From: Nostoc sp. GT001
Lineage (GTDB): Bacteria; Cyanobacteriota; Cyanobacteriia; Cyanobacteriales; Nostocaceae
NCBI RefSeq assembly: GCF_030382115.1
Contig: NZ_JAUDRJ010000003.1
Coordinates: forward strand, 571,614 to 587,247
Reading direction: 5' to 3'
DNA: 15,634 nt
Positions 13,824 through 15,634 of this stretch are shown piece after piece. Position 1 is the stretch's first letter. The number at the start of each line of letters is the position of its first letter. The translations under genes were made by a program, and so were the position numbers. Below the pieces are notes generated by a model. That model made no database searches and was not told where the DNA came from. It worked only from the letters and a program-made list of their open reading frames with translations.

Positions 13824-15194
13824 ATGCCAGCTAAAATCATCCTTACCGTTATCCAAGGACAATTATTAGGACAACAATATATTTTTGATTGCCGCACTAG
13901 CTGCATAATCGGTAGAAGTCCAGATTGCAATCCCCAGTTACCAGATGATGAGAATCATCGGGGCATCTCCCGCTATCACTGTCTACTGGATATTAATCCT
14001 CCTGATATTCGGGTGCGGGACTTTGGTAGTAAAAATGGCACTTACATTAACGGTAAAAACATCGGACAACGCCAACGAAATCAAACGGCTGAAGAAGCCG
14101 TAAAATTACAGTTTCCAGAGTATGACTTACGAACAGGCGACGAAATCAACTTAGGTCACACTGTCTTCAAAGTTAGTATAGAAATACATCCAGATGAAGT
14201 AAATCTACCAACCTTCATCCCTGACGATGTTACTGTCAAAAATAACCCAGTACAACAAGCTTATTTCTTAGACATTATCAAATACTTTCTGAATTTGGCT
14301 AAGAGTGGCGATCGCAACCTCAAAGCAATTAGCGGTTATAATCTTGTCAAACTTCTCAGCACTAGTGAATTCGGAGAAGTTTATTTAGCACAGCATAATC
14401 AGTCTGGCAAGTTCATAGCCTTAAAGGTGATGTTACCAGCAGTGGCGGCGAATGACTTCGCTGTGCAGATGTTTCTCCGGGAGACGGAAAACACCAAGGC
14501 TTTGCAACATCCTCATGTAGTGCAACTGATGGATTGTGGCTTCTCGCAAATTATCTTCTTTTTTACAATGGAATATTGTGAGGGCGGTACTGTATGGGAT
14601 TTCATGCAACAACTGGGTGGGCGATTGTCTGTTGAGATTGCAGTACCGATTATTCTGCAAATTTTAGACGCTTTAGAATATGCCCACAATGTTGAACTGC
14701 CTTATGTCAAACTGGCTGATGGGAAGTTTGGCAAAGGTAAAGGTATAGTTCACCGCGACCTCAAACCGAGTAATATCTTCCTGACTAAGATTGATGGAAA
14801 ACTGGTGGCTAAAATCGGTGATTACGGCTTATCTAAGGCCTTTGACTTAGCTGGTTTAAGTGGTCAAACTTTGACTGGTACTCAAGCTGGTACTCCCGTT
14901 TTCATGCCGCGCCAGCAGGTGCTTAACTTTAAATATGCCCAACCGGAGGTAGATATTTGGGCAGTTGCGGCTTGTCTCTACAATATGCTAACAGGTTGTT
15001 TCCCCCGCAACTTCACAGGCGATCCCTTTCTGGCAGTTTTACAGAATAATCCCATACCAATTCGCCAACGAGATGCAACAATTATGCAACCCCTAGCGCA
15101 GGTGATTGATTTGGCGTTGGTTGATAAGCCAGAAATTCACTTTAAGAGTGCAGCTGAATTTAAGCGGGCATTGTTAAGTGCGTTGTCATGGTAG
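13824..15194 (+). CDS. FHA domain - Ser/Thr protein kinase
   Basis: A 456-residue signalling protein. The FHA phosphopeptide-binding domain is at about residues 5-120, with the classical GRS (30-32), SRYH (49-52) and NGTYINGK (71-78) motifs. A linker follows (about 121-165), then a Hanks-type kinase domain (about 170-450). The ATP Lys201 (ALKVM), the alpha-C Glu220/222 region, the catalytic loop HRDLKPSN (310-317, Asp312) and metal Asp333 in DYG (usually DFG) are present. The glycine-rich loop is degenerate: LLSTSEFGEVYLA keeps only the last Gly (184). The APE motif reads MPRQ (361-364). Activity is plausible but may be low. No transmembrane segment or GUN4/WD40 tail is present, so it is soluble. 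Substrates are unknown. It starts 51 nt after the GUN4 remnant, and no Shine-Dalgarno is seen. Confidence 0.9.
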   Translation: MPAKIILTVIQGQLLGQQYIFDCRTSCIIGRSPDCNPQLPDDENHRGISRYHCLLDINPPDIRVRDFGSKNGTYINGKNIGQRQRNQTAEEAVKLQFPEYDLRTGDEINLGHTVFKVSIEIHPDEVNLPTFIPDDVTVKNNPVQQAYFLDIIKYFLNLAKSGDRNLKAISGYNLVKLLSTSEFGEVYLAQHNQSGKFIALKVMLPAVAANDFAVQMFLRETENTKALQHPHVVQLMDCGFSQIIFFFTMEYCEGGTVWDFMQQLGGRLSVEIAVPIILQILDALEYAHNVELPYVKLADGKFGKGKGIVHRDLKPSNIFLTKIDGKLVAKIGDYGLSKAFDLAGLSGQTLTGTQAGTPVFMPRQQVLNFKYAQPEVDIWAVAACLYNMLTGCFPRNFTGDPFLAVLQNNPIPIRQRDATIMQPLAQVIDLALVDKPEIHFKSAAEFKRALLSALSW

Positions 15195-15542
15195 AGTTTA
15201 CAGCATTTTATTATCTATTTAATCCACCTCTGTCGTAGGGTCTTGCACCCCTACAATGGAATATTTTTTAATTGCAAGTCCCTAGAATGCACGGCGTAAC
15301 TATAAGCTGTTCCACATTTAAATTGCATAATTACGGCGGGCAAGATGCCCACCCCACAAGAGTTATATAAATTTTAGATATGCAAACTAGATGTGGTTTA
15401 GCTTATCATTCAAAATCAATCAAATCCTTACGGTATAGGAATTACGAATTCCGCATCATGGTGACAGCTAAATGAAAGCGTCAAAATAGAAGACACAAGC
15501 TTTCGACAAAAAGCCTTGCCTTGATTAACGGAGTTATTATCA
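15195..15542. other. 348-nt intergenic region with small palindromes
   Basis: No gene was seen. It holds three small inverted repeats: GTAGGGT/ACCCCTAC (15235-15254), GGCGGGC/GCCCACC (15335-15353; a GGGCAAGATGCCC core commonly dispersed in Nostoc-type genomes), and GGAATT-ACG-AATTCC (15438-15452). The first may end the kinase transcript. The promoter of the next gene should lie in the last 150 nt. Confidence 0.5.
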
Positions 15543-15634
15543 GTGGTATTACAAGTACAAACAAGCACCTACGAAGCTAAAACCCAAGAAATTGCTAAAC
15601 AACTTCTCGCAGCAACGCAGGAAAATCGTTCGTT
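15543..15634 (+). CDS. 5' end of a gene resembling proline / glutamate-semialdehyde dehydrogenase
   Basis: Partial: only about 30 residues are in the window (GTG start 15543; MVLQVQTSTYEAKTQEIAKQ followed by LLAATQENRS). A Shine-Dalgarno GGAG at 15530-15533 with 9-nt spacing supports the GTG start. The N-terminus resembles, from memory, the large cyanobacterial bifunctional proline dehydrogenase / L-glutamate gamma-semialdehyde dehydrogenase (PutA/RocA type), which oxidises proline to glutamate. With so little sequence the identity is provisional. No catalytic motif is within view. Confidence 0.5.
   Translation, partial: MVLQVQTSTYEAKTQEIAKQLLAATQENRS

Noticed and set aside
15335..15353. GGGCAAGATGCCC palindrome as a terminator or regulatory site
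   Set aside because: This core is a common dispersed repeat in Nostoc-type genomes and lies far from the kinase stop.

Overview
The window looks like chromosomal DNA of a filamentous, heterocyst-type cyanobacterium (Nostocales, Nostoc/Calothrix-like). The evidence is a phycocyanin rod operon, hopanoid side-chain genes, an FHA-Ser/Thr kinase, frequent GCGATCGC (HIP1) octamers (four in the first gene alone), and heptameric tandem repeats and small palindromic repeats between and even inside genes. No rRNA, tRNA, CRISPR array or intact transposon was seen.

Layout. (1) 262-6024 is a hopanoid side-chain cluster. A nucleosidase of HpnG type lies on the minus strand, divergent from a plus-strand run of an AcrB-type RND permease, an HpnA-type sugar epimerase and the radical-SAM adenosylhopane synthase HpnH. 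An 8-bp hairpin follows hpnH. HpnH would attach an adenosyl group to the hopene made by squalene-hopene cyclase (not in this window), and HpnG would remove the adenine. The RND gene has been entered by intergenic-type repeats, which also supply its 3' end. (2) 6197-6544 is a broken alpha/beta hydrolase gene that has lost its middle, including the nucleophile region. (3) 6965-12702 is a complete phycocyanin rod operon: cpcB, cpcA, two 30-kDa-class rod linkers, cpcD, and the lyase genes cpcE and cpcF. (4) 12850-13500 (minus) is an HD-domain phosphohydrolase. (5) 13503-13772 is a GUN4-domain remnant. (6) 13824-15194 is an FHA plus Ser/Thr kinase protein. (7) 15543-15634 is the 5' end of a gene resembling the cyanobacterial proline/glutamate-semialdehyde dehydrogenase.

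The standout is the phycocyanin operon. CpcB, CpcA and both rod linkers (895 residues together) contain no methionine except the four initiators and only three cysteines, each of which is a bilin-attachment cysteine. The linkers have no cysteine at all. Positions that are Met or Cys in ordinary phycocyanin, including the non-bilin Cys near beta-109, are replaced. This is the signature of the sulfur-limitation phycocyanin known from Calothrix sp. PCC 7601 (cpc3, cpcB3A3H3I3D3). Here the operon continues into cpcE and cpcF. CpcE has a normal Met and Cys content, so the depletion follows the abundant structural proteins rather than the whole operon. The cell would use this set to keep harvesting light while releasing sulfur amino acids from its main antenna protein. 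A terminator-like hairpin after cpcA, a 690-nt spacer and hairpins between the linker genes probably set subunit:linker stoichiometry.
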